Source: JBMYRH01 sp049602155 (GTDB lineage Bacteria > Myxococcota_A > UBA9042 > PHBI01 > JBMYRH01). From it: a stretch of 64,000 nucleotides of DNA. Each line of letters begins with the position of its first letter. The stretch's first letter is position 1. Below, piece by piece: positions 37,201 through 45,646 of this stretch. Under the pieces are notes generated by a model. That model did no database searches, was not told the origin of the DNA, and saw only the letters and a program-made list of their open reading frames with translations. The DNA lies in assembly GCA_049602155.1 (NCBI GenBank), contig JBMYRH010000006.1, positions 124,001-188,000 on the forward strand, written 5' to 3'. A program made the position numbers and the translations under genes.

Positions 37201-37311
37201 AACAGCGAGACCAAGGCGGTCGTTTTCGACACCGAGGGAGCATGTTTCCCTGACTACGGTGCACAAATTGAGATCGAATACGACGTTTACTGCAACCAAT
37301 CTTCTGACTAG
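34216..37311 (+). CDS. Large lipoprotein with ASH-like repeats and VWA-type domain
   Basis: 1031 residues. The signal ends ALSACGSS (lipoprotein). Residues about 40-700 contain six or so immunoglobulin-like repeats of the ASH/choice-of-anchor D type: VDFGIVQAGAPKTVPVVVTN, VQFGWVEPGGTKLATIKLRN, VDFAYVAEGFAAKRAVTVLN, IDYGTVRTGCESEASTVQVT. From about 733 a von Willebrand A-like domain begins with VDVLFVVDDSGSMADDQVLL; DDSGS is a variant of the metal site DxSxS. It goes on through VLLLISDEEDSSPE and ends in a small beta domain. It is probably on the cell surface or in the periplasm, binding a partner or matrix. GAGGAGA lies before the ATG. It shares an upstream region with the divergent tilS operon. 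Confidence 0.88.
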   Translation: MMSTLGRRYLTCLIACVALSACGSSQGDFTLGAEAGVDYWPTGLIFTDVVRDAEAVRMVTIEHVGSGGQIVLESIRLETNSEDLAIGIVEATSIGPGERTRIQIIYTSAHDEPDEGELVIELNVANLQEIRIPVWTPGQRAALVTEPPSVDFGIVQAGAPKTVPVVVTNIGTAPALLTGFETVSDEDGDFSVDIPTGLEIAPNASATVGFKYQPSGQNDDKGAVVLLTDRSDVNLQIAVEGQEETPLLVTEPATVQFGWVEPGGTKLATIKLRNDGNAPLTVWSLYLADGAMEGVGLTNPPPLPLELLPGDVYNMGALFSPVEEHAMDGEPLATLVLESTDAANNPLEVPLFGAAGVPDIMVVPHDVVDFAYVAEGFAAKRAVTVLNVGNEPVTINSAVLEEPTSDEFGLDVSNLPVVLNPSDSVVFDVLFENRGGDEGTEFARLLIETTDKLVPFYPLDVVARRSERPTCEPAFVPDILSLGAFKPGTSGTGVLHLVNYGSGNCEYRDWDLIGCTSAIWGIRTEFNCDPLFPYTPFEVTLAPPTNEVVGPGDSVFFELTFTAPPVVHTDLGRDDYYARIALTMHDPNLNVFKYVAPPGGWAAGINLRAQSALPLINVDPSVIDYGTVRTGCESEASTVQVTNLGPMSATVTNFEVQGCDGEVTVSNPPQTPYELPGYQTLFVEVLYTPSDAGADSCSIIVESDAVNLPYKKVDLNGDAIDVEHHVDSFLQEPTPKVDVLFVVDDSGSMADDQVLLKQELPNLVAEAASWGQDYHMAVTTTDPLLVSGRFKGVPSWVDDTVDTSVFADNLLVGTGGHWEEMGLNGAWMAFSGNNVASTTIACINAPNACPSGLWCQEGLCRGPNFGFLREDADLVLLLISDEEDSSPETTDWYIEHFASLKDPQTGYGVKVHALVHDDQCLGAGYGTKGTRYIEVVKQFDGYVGSLCTSNFSAEFAEIAEKTFGLKDQFYPSLPPDPATLEVRIDGVLCTTGWEWNSETKAVVFDTEGACFPDYGAQIEIEYDVYCNQSSD

Positions 37312-37439
37312 GTCGGCTCCCCGCCTCAGGGAACACTGCAGTATTTCGGGGTGCTGACCTCGCCGAGCGCTTGGTTTAGAATATCGACATCACGTCGCAC
37401 GTCATCAGGATAGGCATCCTTTGATGTAGGGCGATAGAC

Positions 37440-39104
37440 ATGGAGCACCGACACACTGCCATGACACTGGCTGACCGGTATGAACTCATCGAGCCCCCAA
37501 TTGGCGAGGGGAGCTTTGGTGCGGTTTACCTCGCGAATGATCGGAAGATGCCGCGTCAGGTCGCAGTCAAGGTGCTCCACAAGTCTTTCGCAGCGGACCC
37601 CAAGGTCAGCGCGCGGTTTTTGCGGGAGCTCGTCGCGGCCTGCCGTGTCTCTCATGAGAACGTCATCCAAGTGCTGGACGTGGGCGATGATCCCACTCAT
37701 GGCCTCTTTTATGTCATGGAGTTTGCCGAGGGCGTCGCCTTAGAACAGAGGCTCACTGGGAGGCCGATCCGGTGGCCAATCCTCAAGGTGGTCTCACAAC
37801 AGCTCGCGGCGGCGCTCGACTCCATCCACGCTGCCGGCATTGTGCATCGCGACCTAAAACCTCGAAACATCATGCTGGTTGAGCGCGCCTCGCAGGATGA
37901 CCTTGTGAAGGTCCTAGACTTCGGGATCGCTGTCATCCACGACGGTGATTTTGGTGACGATGTGGAGCTCACCGGCACGCGCATGGTGGTCGGCACACCG
38001 CCCTACATGAGCCCCGAACAGACGTACATGAAGTCGGACCGTGAGCGGCTAGGCCTCGCGGTCGACGGTCGGAGCGACCTCTACGCGCTCGGTGTGATTT
38101 TGTACGAGATGCTGACGGGCGGTCGCCCCTTTACCGGTGACGCCCATGAGTTGGCACTCGCCCATCGTCACGATGCGCCCGCCGACCCACGCCCGTTGGC
38201 CGCAGAGGACGTCCCGAGCGGCTTCGCAGACCTGGTAATGCGTCTTCTCGCTAAGACCCCAGATGAGCGTCCAGCGAGCGCTCAGCAAGTCTTGGCGACC
38301 TTGCGCGCGCTCACACCTGGTGGCCAGCAGGTAGTAAGCCCACGAGGTGTTGAGCAGGATGTTCAGGACGCGGCGACCTGCATCGTCGATGCGCTCAGCT
38401 CTCCAATACAGAACGCAGAGACTGTCACTGCTCGTGCAGTAGAGACCGAATTCTTCGACGCGACCCTGGACGCTGCAGCGCTGGATTCGGTGCGCCCCTC
38501 GCGGGCTCCGATGATGGTAGCGGCGCTGGTCGTCGCGCTCGGTGTCAGCTGGGCGTTCATGGGGTCACAGTTCGGAGGTGAGGCGTCTCGCGACCAGGCG
38601 GGTGCCACCAATTCCACGACCACGGTGCCACCAGGAGAGGCCTCAAACCACGTCGTCGACCAGGGCGCGGGAAAGGCGCCTCGTAGCGCTCACCCGGCGC
38701 CAGGACGGATCGGTGCCTCGGAAGTGAGCCTGATGGTGACCAGCGTACCTCAAGGTGCGGAGGTTCTGCTCGATGGGGTGGTCGTGGGCACCACACCACT
38801 CGCGACAACATTGAGTACGGCTAAATCTGCAAAGCATCTCCTCGAGATTCAAAAACCAGACTATCGGATTCAGCAGATCCCCATCGCAGTCGCGCCTCAT
38901 TTGTCGGGTAAGGCGCTGGTCTTCAACGAGACCCTGGAGAAGGAACGCTCGCGCCGGAGAGGCACAAAAGCAAAAGCTAAGGCGAAAGCGAAGGTGACGC
39001 CTAAGCCAATCAAGCCCAAGGCATCTGGGCACAAAAAGAACCCACTTAAGGGGCTCAATAAGCACCTGTCGACCAAGAAGACCGATCCCATGGAGGGCTT
39101 ATGA
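37440..39104 (+). CDS. Ser/Thr protein kinase with PEGA domain
   Basis: 554 residues. The kinase domain is at about 13-285: glycine loop IGEGSFGAVY, catalytic Lys in VAVKVLH, HRDLKPRNIML, DFGIAV and GTPPYMSPEQ are all intact. A membrane helix follows (about 357-378), so the C-terminus is periplasmic. A PEGA domain lies at about 425-500 (SVPQGAEVLLDGVVVGTTPL). The tail is very basic (KAKAKAKAKVTPKPIKPK). Eukaryote-like receptor kinases of this design are frequent in Myxococcota. Its stop overlaps the start of the next gene (ATGA), and with the two TPR-type proteins downstream it forms an operon. The substrate is unknown. Confidence 0.95.
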   Translation: MEHRHTAMTLADRYELIEPPIGEGSFGAVYLANDRKMPRQVAVKVLHKSFAADPKVSARFLRELVAACRVSHENVIQVLDVGDDPTHGLFYVMEFAEGVALEQRLTGRPIRWPILKVVSQQLAAALDSIHAAGIVHRDLKPRNIMLVERASQDDLVKVLDFGIAVIHDGDFGDDVELTGTRMVVGTPPYMSPEQTYMKSDRERLGLAVDGRSDLYALGVILYEMLTGGRPFTGDAHELALAHRHDAPADPRPLAAEDVPSGFADLVMRLLAKTPDERPASAQQVLATLRALTPGGQQVVSPRGVEQDVQDAATCIVDALSSPIQNAETVTARAVETEFFDATLDAAALDSVRPSRAPMMVAALVVALGVSWAFMGSQFGGEASRDQAGATNSTTTVPPGEASNHVVDQGAGKAPRSAHPAPGRIGASEVSLMVTSVPQGAEVLLDGVVVGTTPLATTLSTAKSAKHLLEIQKPDYRIQQIPIAVAPHLSGKALVFNETLEKERSRRRGTKAKAKAKAKVTPKPIKPKASGHKKNPLKGLNKHLSTKKTDPMEGL

Positions 39105-39553
39105 ACACGCACCCCCTCAAGGCGCTCAGGGCGTTTGTCATCTGCCTTGCGCTGTGTTTGAGCAGCCAGCCACTCGCGGAGGAGGGGGGCGACGGCGAGT
39201 TAGCGCGTGACCTCACGGTCCAGGGAATCGCTGCTCAGCAACGAGGAGACCACGGTGCTGCGTTGGCCTATTTTGAGAGGGCGCAGCGTGAGTTGGACCA
39301 CGCGAAGATTCGTTACTTTTATGCAAAATCACTCGACTCAATGGCGCGGTACGAGCAAGCGCTCGGCATGTTCCGCAGCATTGAGGCTGATGCAGACAAC
39401 CTCAAATATGCATCCGAGACGAAGGCGTATATCCGCGCCATCGTCGCAGAACGTGAGAATGCGCGGCTGCTCGCCCGGTTGGCTCTGCTCGAGCGTGACT
39501 GTGCAAAGCAACCACTGCGCCCCGTCAAGGTCGCACCACTGCGCGGCGAGTAG
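39101..39553 (+). CDS. Exported TPR-repeat protein
   Basis: 150 residues with a signal peptide (FVICLALCLSSQPLAEE). Helical repeats follow: GIAAQQRGDHGAALAYFERAQ and YFYAKSLDSMARYEQALGMF are two TPR units. It is coupled to the kinase gene by a 4-base overlap and may meet the periplasmic PEGA domain of the kinase. A binding role is inferred from the repeat type. Confidence 0.82.
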   Translation: MNTHPLKALRAFVICLALCLSSQPLAEEGGDGELARDLTVQGIAAQQRGDHGAALAYFERAQRELDHAKIRYFYAKSLDSMARYEQALGMFRSIEADADNLKYASETKAYIRAIVAERENARLLARLALLERDCAKQPLRPVKVAPLRGE

Positions 39554-39556
39554 CCG

Positions 39557-40303
39557 ATGTTAGCCTTCCTCTTTGGGCTCGCCGTCTTGGCCTCGCTTGG
39601 TACGACAGCGTTGATAGGGTTGGACGTGCTGCCTGCCAGCCCCTTAGTCATGGCCATCGTATTTGTGGCTCATGGTGTCTTTGCCCTCGGGTTCTTCCGT
39701 GGCTACGGCGGATATCGTGCACTCCACCGCCTTGTCCATGAGGGGCGTGGTGAGCTTTACGACCTCGCGGTGAGGCGCTCTATCGATAAGGCCCGGTTCC
39801 GGGAGTTCCGTGACCACTTCAAGCTCCGACGGATAGAGGGTTTGGCCCTTTGCGGCCTAGGCCTTCGTGCTCTGGAGGCCGCCGAAGAGCATCGTCCCTT
39901 GGCATCGAACGCGCGTGTCAGCACACGCCTCGCAGCCGCGGCCGCTGAAGCAGAGGCGAACTTGTGCCTTGGTCAGCTTGAGTGGGCGCGCGTGAGCCTC
40001 GATCGTGTGTTGGAGGTCCGCGGACACGATGAGCACCCCGGCATACGCGCGATGCGCGGCCGTCTTGCGCATTGTCGTGGAGACCATGCTGGAGCGGCGT
40101 CCCTCCTCAAGGCGGTCAAGGGAGCCGGAGAATGGCCCGTAAAGGGCGCGGTCACCGCTCGCAACCACACTTGGTATGCAGATGCCCTTCAGGGGCTGGG
40201 CAAGGCGGGGGAGGCTGCACAGGCATACAGGACCGCTGCTCGCGTCGCGCCCCATAGTTTCTGGGGAGCTCAGGCGGTACGGAAGGCAGCCGCCCTCAGG
40301 TAG
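39557..40303 (+). CDS. Membrane-anchored TPR-like protein
   Basis: 248 residues. Two membrane helices lie at about 2-22 and 30-50, followed by a charged loop (YRALHRLVHEGRGELYDLAVR). Helix-turn-helix repeats of TPR type fill the C-terminal half (AEANLCLGQLEWARVSLDRVL, GRLAHCRGDHAGAASLLKAV, ADALQGLGKAGEAAQAYRTA). It starts 3 bases after the stop of the previous TPR gene and is the last gene of the kinase operon. Probably a scaffold or signalling partner of the kinase. Confidence 0.82.
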   Translation: MLAFLFGLAVLASLGTTALIGLDVLPASPLVMAIVFVAHGVFALGFFRGYGGYRALHRLVHEGRGELYDLAVRRSIDKARFREFRDHFKLRRIEGLALCGLGLRALEAAEEHRPLASNARVSTRLAAAAAEAEANLCLGQLEWARVSLDRVLEVRGHDEHPGIRAMRGRLAHCRGDHAGAASLLKAVKGAGEWPVKGAVTARNHTWYADALQGLGKAGEAAQAYRTAARVAPHSFWGAQAVRKAAALR

Positions 40304-40326
40304 GACCGCCTCCACATGACGTGCGG

Positions 40327-42312
40327 TTAGCTCGCATCTCCTTCGGCCATCACGACGAGAGGAGCGCCTCCCTCAACCTGCTCCCCCACCGCCACCAAGA
40401 GCTCCGCCACTTGCCCTGCCTTTGCAGCGGTCAATGAGTGCTCCATCTTCATCGCCTCAAGGACGACGAGGGTGTCTCCTTCATCCACTGTGTCCCCAGG
40501 CGCTACATGGATGGCGAGCACTTTCCCTGGCATCGGGGCTAAGCAGCCCCCCGTGTCGTCGTCTGCGCCAGCCTCTGGGAACACGGGTGCGGCGGACAAG
40601 GTCACAGTCTGTGTCCCGTTATGGATCCAAACTCCCGTCGCGGTTGTACGCACCCGATAGTGGCGGGCGATGCCGTCGAGCGCCACCATCAGCACGTCTG
40701 GAGTGTGTTGAATGACCTCCAGCGTGCAGGCGCGGCCGTCCACATCGACCGTCCAGCTCAGGTCAGTGTCGGCCCCAATCAGGACGTTGATGGGGGCCTC
40801 AGTGGCGTCCGAAACCCAACCGTAACGTTCTGACCTAGAGCGGTTGTTCCGCCACCCATAGGCGAGCCCAGGGAGCAACGTTCGCTCGGACTGCACTCGA
40901 AGGATGTGATGACAGGAGGCGACTGCAGCTGCCTCCCTGATGCGGGTCAGGTCTGGCGACACTTGAAGCTCGTCCGAATGCTCCTCGATGAAATGGGTGT
41001 GTAATTCTGCGTCAGCCCAAGCCGTGGTCGCTAACACATCGCACAGGAACTCGCGGTTCGTGACGACGCCCAGCAACGATGAGCGTTCAAGCGTCGTGTG
41101 GAGGCGTCGTGTCGCCGCCTCTCGGGTCGCGCCATACGCGATGACTTTGGCGAGCATTGGGTCGTAGTGGACGCTGACCTCCCCGCCGGTCATCACACCC
41201 GAGTCGACTCGCACCCCAGTCGTGACCGGGATGTGCCAGTCCAGGAGTGTCCCCGTACAGGGCAAGAAGTCATTTGCCGGGTCCTCTGCGTACAGCCGGG
41301 CCTCGATGGCATGGCCTGTCAGCGCCACGTCCTCCTGGTCGATGGGTAGCCTGTGTCCCTCCGCGACCAGCAACTGAAGCTCGACCAGGTCAAGCCCGGT
41401 CGTCAGCTCAGTCACGGGATGCTCGACCTGAAGTCGCGTATTGACCTCAAGGAAGTAGAAGCTCCCATCCGGGCCCAAGATGAACTCAACCGTGCCCGCG
41501 GATGTGTATGAGAGCGCTTTACCCGCTGCGACGGCTGCGTCCGCCATGGTGGTCCGAAGTGAGGCGTCCAGACCAGGGGAGGGGGCCTCCTCCAGGATCT
41601 TCTGATGACGTCGCTGAATTGAGCACTCTCGGTCGAACAAGTGGATCAGGTTGCCGTGACCGTCACCGAGGATTTGGAATTCGATGTGACGTGGCTTCTC
41701 GACATAGCGTTCGATGATGAGCTGTGGGTCACCAAAGGCAGCCTTCCCCTCGCGTTGTGCGGCCTGGATGGACGCCGTGAGATGCTCATCTGAACGCACG
41801 ACACGCATCCCCTTACCGCCCCCTCCGGCTGATGCCTTCAGGAGGATTGGGTAACCAAGAGCCTTAGCCTCCTTCTCCAAACGCTCAACGCTTTGGTCGT
41901 CTCCCGAGTAGCCGGGTACTGTGGGGACCCCGCTTGCCTCCATAAGGGCTTTGGCCTCGGCCTTTGAGCCCATCGCGTCAATGGCGTCAGGGCCCGGCCC
42001 GACCCAGGTCACACCGGCCTCAATGACAGAGCGCGCAAACGCTCCATTCTCACTGAGGAAGCCGTAGCCAGGGTGCAGCGCGTCTGCCCCAGTCCGCTTG
42101 GCGGCGTCGATTAGCGCGGGACCTGACAGGTAGCTCTCAGCTGGCGAGGGCGGCCCGATACGGACCGCCTCGTCTGCCTCCCTCACAAACGGCGCGCCGC
42201 TATCGGCATCAGAATAAACCGCGACGGTCTGAATCCCCATCCCCCGCGCTGTCCGGATAATACGGCGAGCGATCTCGCCACGATTTGCAATAAGCAGTTT
42301 ACGAATCGGCAT
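40327..42312 (-). CDS. Acyl-CoA carboxylase alpha subunit (biotin carboxylase + BCCP)
   Basis: 661 residues. The biotin carboxylase part (about 1-445) begins KLLIANRGEIARRIIRTAR and contains KASAGGGGKGMRVV, FGDPQLIIERYVEKPRHIEFQ, VNTRLQVEHPVTE and the C-terminal domain. The end is a biotinyl domain with VLEAMKMEHSL. This matches MccA/AccA3-type alpha subunits. It carboxylates its own biotin with ATP and bicarbonate for the beta subunit encoded just upstream (11 bases away). ATG 42312 has GGGGAG close upstream, so it was preferred to a start 11 codons earlier. Confidence 0.95.
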   Translation of the reverse strand: MPIRKLLIANRGEIARRIIRTARGMGIQTVAVYSDADSGAPFVREADEAVRIGPPSPAESYLSGPALIDAAKRTGADALHPGYGFLSENGAFARSVIEAGVTWVGPGPDAIDAMGSKAEAKALMEASGVPTVPGYSGDDQSVERLEKEAKALGYPILLKASAGGGGKGMRVVRSDEHLTASIQAAQREGKAAFGDPQLIIERYVEKPRHIEFQILGDGHGNLIHLFDRECSIQRRHQKILEEAPSPGLDASLRTTMADAAVAAGKALSYTSAGTVEFILGPDGSFYFLEVNTRLQVEHPVTELTTGLDLVELQLLVAEGHRLPIDQEDVALTGHAIEARLYAEDPANDFLPCTGTLLDWHIPVTTGVRVDSGVMTGGEVSVHYDPMLAKVIAYGATREAATRRLHTTLERSSLLGVVTNREFLCDVLATTAWADAELHTHFIEEHSDELQVSPDLTRIREAAAVASCHHILRVQSERTLLPGLAYGWRNNRSRSERYGWVSDATEAPINVLIGADTDLSWTVDVDGRACTLEVIQHTPDVLMVALDGIARHYRVRTTATGVWIHNGTQTVTLSAAPVFPEAGADDDTGGCLAPMPGKVLAIHVAPGDTVDEGDTLVVLEAMKMEHSLTAAKAGQVAELLVAVGEQVEGGAPLVVMAEGDAS

Positions 42313-42323
42313 CGTGCTCCCCA

Positions 42324-43940
42324 TTAGTGCCGGAACACGCCCCACGAAGTGGAGCTCTCGATCGGTCGGTTTAAGGTCGCCGATAAGGCGATCCCCAGGA
42401 CATCTCGGGTCTGACGAGGATCAATCATCCCGTCATCCCATAAGTGGGACGTGGCAAAGAAGGCGTCCGACTCCTTGTCGATTTGCATCTGGAGCATGCC
42501 CTTCATCATGGCGAGTTGTTTCTCATCGACGTCATCGCCGCGACGCGCAGCGCTCTCACGCTTGATGATTTCTAGGACACCGGCGAGCTGCTCTCCGCCC
42601 ATCACAGCGATCTTATGGTTTGGCCAGCTAAAGAGCATACGAGGGTCAAAGGCCCTGCCCGCCATGCCGTAATTGCCTGCACCATAGCTGGCCCCTGTCA
42701 TCACCGTCAGGATGGGGACCTGGCTGTTGGAGACCGCGTTAATGAGCTTCGCGCCGTTCTTGATGATCCCGCCTTCCTCGTACTCGCGGCCCACCATGAA
42801 TCCGGTGATGTTCTGGAGAAAGACCAGGGGCACCCCGCGCTGATTGCAGAGTTGGATGAATTGCGCGCCTTTATTGGCTGACTCGGAGAAGAGGATTCCG
42901 TTGTTCGCTAAGACGCCCACGAGGTGGCCGTGTAAATACGCCCAGCCGCAGATGAGGGTTGGCCCGTATTTGGGCTTAAACTCGGCGAAACGCGACCCAT
43001 CCACGATGCGCGCGATTACTTCACGCTGGTCGAAGGGGATACGGACATCAGGAGAGACGATGCCGAGTAACTCATTCGGGTCATAGGCCGGCGGCTCGGA
43101 GGGCCGTACATCACGGACAGGCTTATCCCAATTGATGTGGCCGACGATCTGTCGCGCGATTCGAAGCGCATCGCGCTCGTCCTCAGCCAAGTAGTCCGCC
43201 ACACCCGAGAGGCTGGCGTGCATCTCTGCGCCACCGAGCGCCTCGGCATCGACGACCTCACCGGTCGCCATTTTGACCAAAGGGGGCCCAGCCAAAAAGA
43301 CCTTCGCCTGTTCTTTAATGAAGATGGCGTAGTCAGACATACCCGGCACATAGGCGCCCCCCGCCGTCGCATTACCGAACACGACGCAGATACTCGGGAC
43401 ACCCTCGCGACTTCGGCGCGTGATTTCACGGAACGTCTTTCCGCCTGGTACGAAGAGCTTCGATTGGTTGGGCAGGTCTGCACCAGCAGACTCCGTGAGG
43501 TTGATCGACGGGATTCGGCTTTGCTCAGCGATCTCCTGAAGACGCAGCCCCTTACGTAGACCGATCTCATTGATGGCGCCGCCCTTCATGGTCGCTTCAC
43601 TGGCCGAGATCATGCACTCGACGCCCTCGACGACCCCGACCCCACCGACGACACCACCACCAGTCCCCACGCCACGAACGGTCTGCCCTGCGAGCGGCAT
43701 CAGCTCAAGGAAATGGCTTCCAGGATCGAGCAGCAGCTCGATCCGCTCTCGTGGCAAGAGCTTGCCGCGCGCGACATGGCGCGTTGTGTATTTTTCGCCT
43801 CCACCCGCGCGGGCTTCTGCAAGCGATTCTGCGAGCTTGTCCACGAGCGCCTGCATTTCAGACTGGCGCTTTTTGAAGTCAGATGACCCGGTACGAATAC
43901 GGGATCGAATAATACGCATCGATTCACGTCCAAACATCAT
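42324..43940 (-). CDS. Acyl-CoA carboxylase beta subunit, methylcrotonoyl-CoA carboxylase type
   Basis: 538 residues, a full carboxyltransferase. Motifs: ARGKLLPRERIELLLDPGS, NLTESAGADLPNQS, FGNATAGGAYVPGMSD, SYGAGNYGMAGRAFDPRMLF and WPNHKIAVMGGEQLAGVL, the last two typical of methylcrotonoyl/geranoyl-CoA carboxylase beta subunits. It transfers the carboxyl group from biotin to a branched acyl-CoA, most likely in leucine breakdown. No isovaleryl-CoA dehydrogenase or methylglutaconyl-CoA hydratase is adjacent, so the exact substrate is inferred from similarity alone. Confidence 0.93.
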   Translation of the reverse strand: MMFGRESMRIIRSRIRTGSSDFKKRQSEMQALVDKLAESLAEARAGGGEKYTTRHVARGKLLPRERIELLLDPGSHFLELMPLAGQTVRGVGTGGGVVGGVGVVEGVECMISASEATMKGGAINEIGLRKGLRLQEIAEQSRIPSINLTESAGADLPNQSKLFVPGGKTFREITRRSREGVPSICVVFGNATAGGAYVPGMSDYAIFIKEQAKVFLAGPPLVKMATGEVVDAEALGGAEMHASLSGVADYLAEDERDALRIARQIVGHINWDKPVRDVRPSEPPAYDPNELLGIVSPDVRIPFDQREVIARIVDGSRFAEFKPKYGPTLICGWAYLHGHLVGVLANNGILFSESANKGAQFIQLCNQRGVPLVFLQNITGFMVGREYEEGGIIKNGAKLINAVSNSQVPILTVMTGASYGAGNYGMAGRAFDPRMLFSWPNHKIAVMGGEQLAGVLEIIKRESAARRGDDVDEKQLAMMKGMLQMQIDKESDAFFATSHLWDDGMIDPRQTRDVLGIALSATLNRPIESSTSWGVFRH

Positions 43941-44000
43941 TCGGTTGTCCCCAATCGGAGGCGACTAGTCAACGCGACAGCGGGTCCTCAGCTCTCATCG

Positions 44001-44029
44001 TTGCTCACTTCTCTCGAGGCGACTAGGCT
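44001..44029 (+). promoter_or_regulatory. Predicted promoter with leaderless spacing
   Basis: TTGCTC (44001-44006), 17 bases, TAGGCT (44024-44029), then 6 bases to ATG 44036. Transcription would begin at the start codon. No ribosome site precedes the ATG. Confidence 0.55.
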
Positions 44030-44035
44030 ATAGGC

Positions 44036-44800
44036 ATGAAGCATAAGTTCACTATCTCGCTGATCTCACTCTTAGTCGTGGCGTTTCTGACGCCCACGGC
44101 GTCGAGCAAGAAGCGTCGCCAGAAGAATCGGAAACCGACAACTGAGGCGGTCCAGGCATCGTCGATCCGCCTCGAGCTCATCGACACAAGGCTGTTGAGT
44201 GTCCCATTCGGGCAACCGATGTCTGAGGCGATGACGTGGATCGAGGGTCGGGTAAGTCAAAGCTACGAGCCACGCTTCGCCACCGCACTTGATGCAAGAG
44301 AGCGGGACACCCTCAAGCACCGAATGACCCGCGAGGTGCAAGAGCTGCGCAACAAAGTCGTCAGCTTTGATGGCAAGGTGACCGGCTTTGAAGCGAGCGT
44401 CGTTCAAGGCGAGTTCGAAGTGAATGCGAGTGAATCACTGTTACTCTTCCGGGACGGTAACGTGGATCACTACCTGTTCTTCTCAGAGGGCGTGCTTTGG
44501 AAATATGCACGCCCGCTGCGGGTGACGGACACCTTTGAGACACGCTTGGCGCAGTGGCGTGCCGACCAAGGGCCGCCTACGGCAATCCAGGAGGCTGGCG
44601 CAGTGAGCTTCGCCAACGCTCAGTGGCTCGGCTTGGATTATTCGCTTCGGCTGGAGGACCGCCGCCTCGTGAGCGCCTCCGATCTATTGGTGATCGAGTG
44701 GCGTAAGTCCACAGAGGCCGTCACAGCCCGTCGGACAGCTGCTCGCGAGGCTGCGGCGAAGACAACGGGCGAAACAAACTTAGACAGTTACTTCGAGTAG
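44036..44800 (+). CDS. Exported protein of unknown function
   Basis: 254 residues with a signal peptide (FTISLISLLVVAFLTPTASS) and a very basic segment just after it (KKRRQKNRKP). The rest is a mixed alpha/beta domain (MTWIEGRVSQSYEPRF, KHRMTREVQELRNKVVSF, SLLLFRDGNVDHYLFF, FETRLAQWRADQGPP) that I do not recognise; the C-terminus is helical and Ala/Lys-rich. The gene stands alone, convergent with dapD 4 bases away. Periplasmic location is inferred. Confidence 0.8.
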   Translation: MKHKFTISLISLLVVAFLTPTASSKKRRQKNRKPTTEAVQASSIRLELIDTRLLSVPFGQPMSEAMTWIEGRVSQSYEPRFATALDARERDTLKHRMTREVQELRNKVVSFDGKVTGFEASVVQGEFEVNASESLLLFRDGNVDHYLFFSEGVLWKYARPLRVTDTFETRLAQWRADQGPPTAIQEAGAVSFANAQWLGLDYSLRLEDRRLVSASDLLVIEWRKSTEAVTARRTAAREAAAKTTGETNLDSYFE

Positions 44801-44804
44801 CGGT

Positions 44805-45629
44805 TTAGACACTGACGCCGAAGTCGCGCAGTGCGTCATTCAGGCTCGTCTTCTTGTCCGTGGACGCTTTGCGCTCACCAATGATGAGCGCAGCAGGCAC
44901 ATGGAAGGTCCCTGCGGGGAACACTTTCGGGACCGATCCAGGGATCACGACCGCTCTGGGCGGCACTGAACCGCGGACGTGCTGCGGTTCATCGCCGGTC
45001 ACGTCGATGATCCGAGTGGACGCGGTCAGCACGACGCCTGCACCAAGGACGGCCTCGGCGCCGACACGAACCCCTTCCACCACGATACAACGGCTGCCGA
45101 CAAAGGCGCCATCCTCGATAATGACAGGCGCCGCAGATGGGGGCTCAAGAACCCCACCAATCCCGACACCACCCGAGAGGTGAACACCTTTGCCGATTTG
45201 GGCACAGGAGCCCACCGTGGCCCAGGTGTCGACCATGGACCCGGAGCCTACGCGCGCGCCGATGTTGACATAGGAAGGCATGAGGATCGCGCCGGGCTCA
45301 ACGAATGCGCCTCGGCGCACAGTGGCCGGCGGAACTGCACGGACCCCGGCAGCTGCGTACCCTGTCTTGAGCGGGATCTTGTCGTGGTACTCGAATGGCC
45401 CGACCTCGTAAGTCTCCATTTGAGCCACACCAAAGTAGAGGAGCACGGCCTGCTTGACCCAGGCGTGGACCTCCCAATCGCCATTGGGCGCCTCTGGAGG
45501 AGAGGCGACACGCAGCTCACCACTATCCAGCGCACCTATGCAGTCCTCGACCGCCGCGTTGACTTCAGCGCTCCCTCGCAGAGAGGGATCACTGAAAGCG
45601 GCCTCGATCAGTTCACGATTCGTAGGCAT
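44805..45629 (-). CDS. dapD: 2,3,4,5-tetrahydropyridine-2,6-dicarboxylate N-succinyltransferase
   Basis: 274 residues, the normal DapD length. The core is a left-handed beta-helix made of hexapeptide repeats (GAFVEPGAILMPSYVNIGARVG, GSMVDTWATVGSCAQIGKGV, HLSGGVGIGGVLEPPSAAPV, IIEDGAFVGSRCIVVEGVRV). The active-site segment VDTWATVGSCAQIG is conserved. It succinylates tetrahydrodipicolinate in lysine and diaminopimelate synthesis. It follows the selenoprotein gene by 17 bases on the same strand. Confidence 0.97.
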   Translation of the reverse strand: MPTNRELIEAAFSDPSLRGSAEVNAAVEDCIGALDSGELRVASPPEAPNGDWEVHAWVKQAVLLYFGVAQMETYEVGPFEYHDKIPLKTGYAAAGVRAVPPATVRRGAFVEPGAILMPSYVNIGARVGSGSMVDTWATVGSCAQIGKGVHLSGGVGIGGVLEPPSAAPVIIEDGAFVGSRCIVVEGVRVGAEAVLGAGVVLTASTRIIDVTGDEPQHVRGSVPPRAVVIPGSVPKVFPAGTFHVPAALIIGERKASTDKKTSLNDALRDFGVSV

Positions 45630-45646
45630 GAGGGCGCTCCTCTCGA

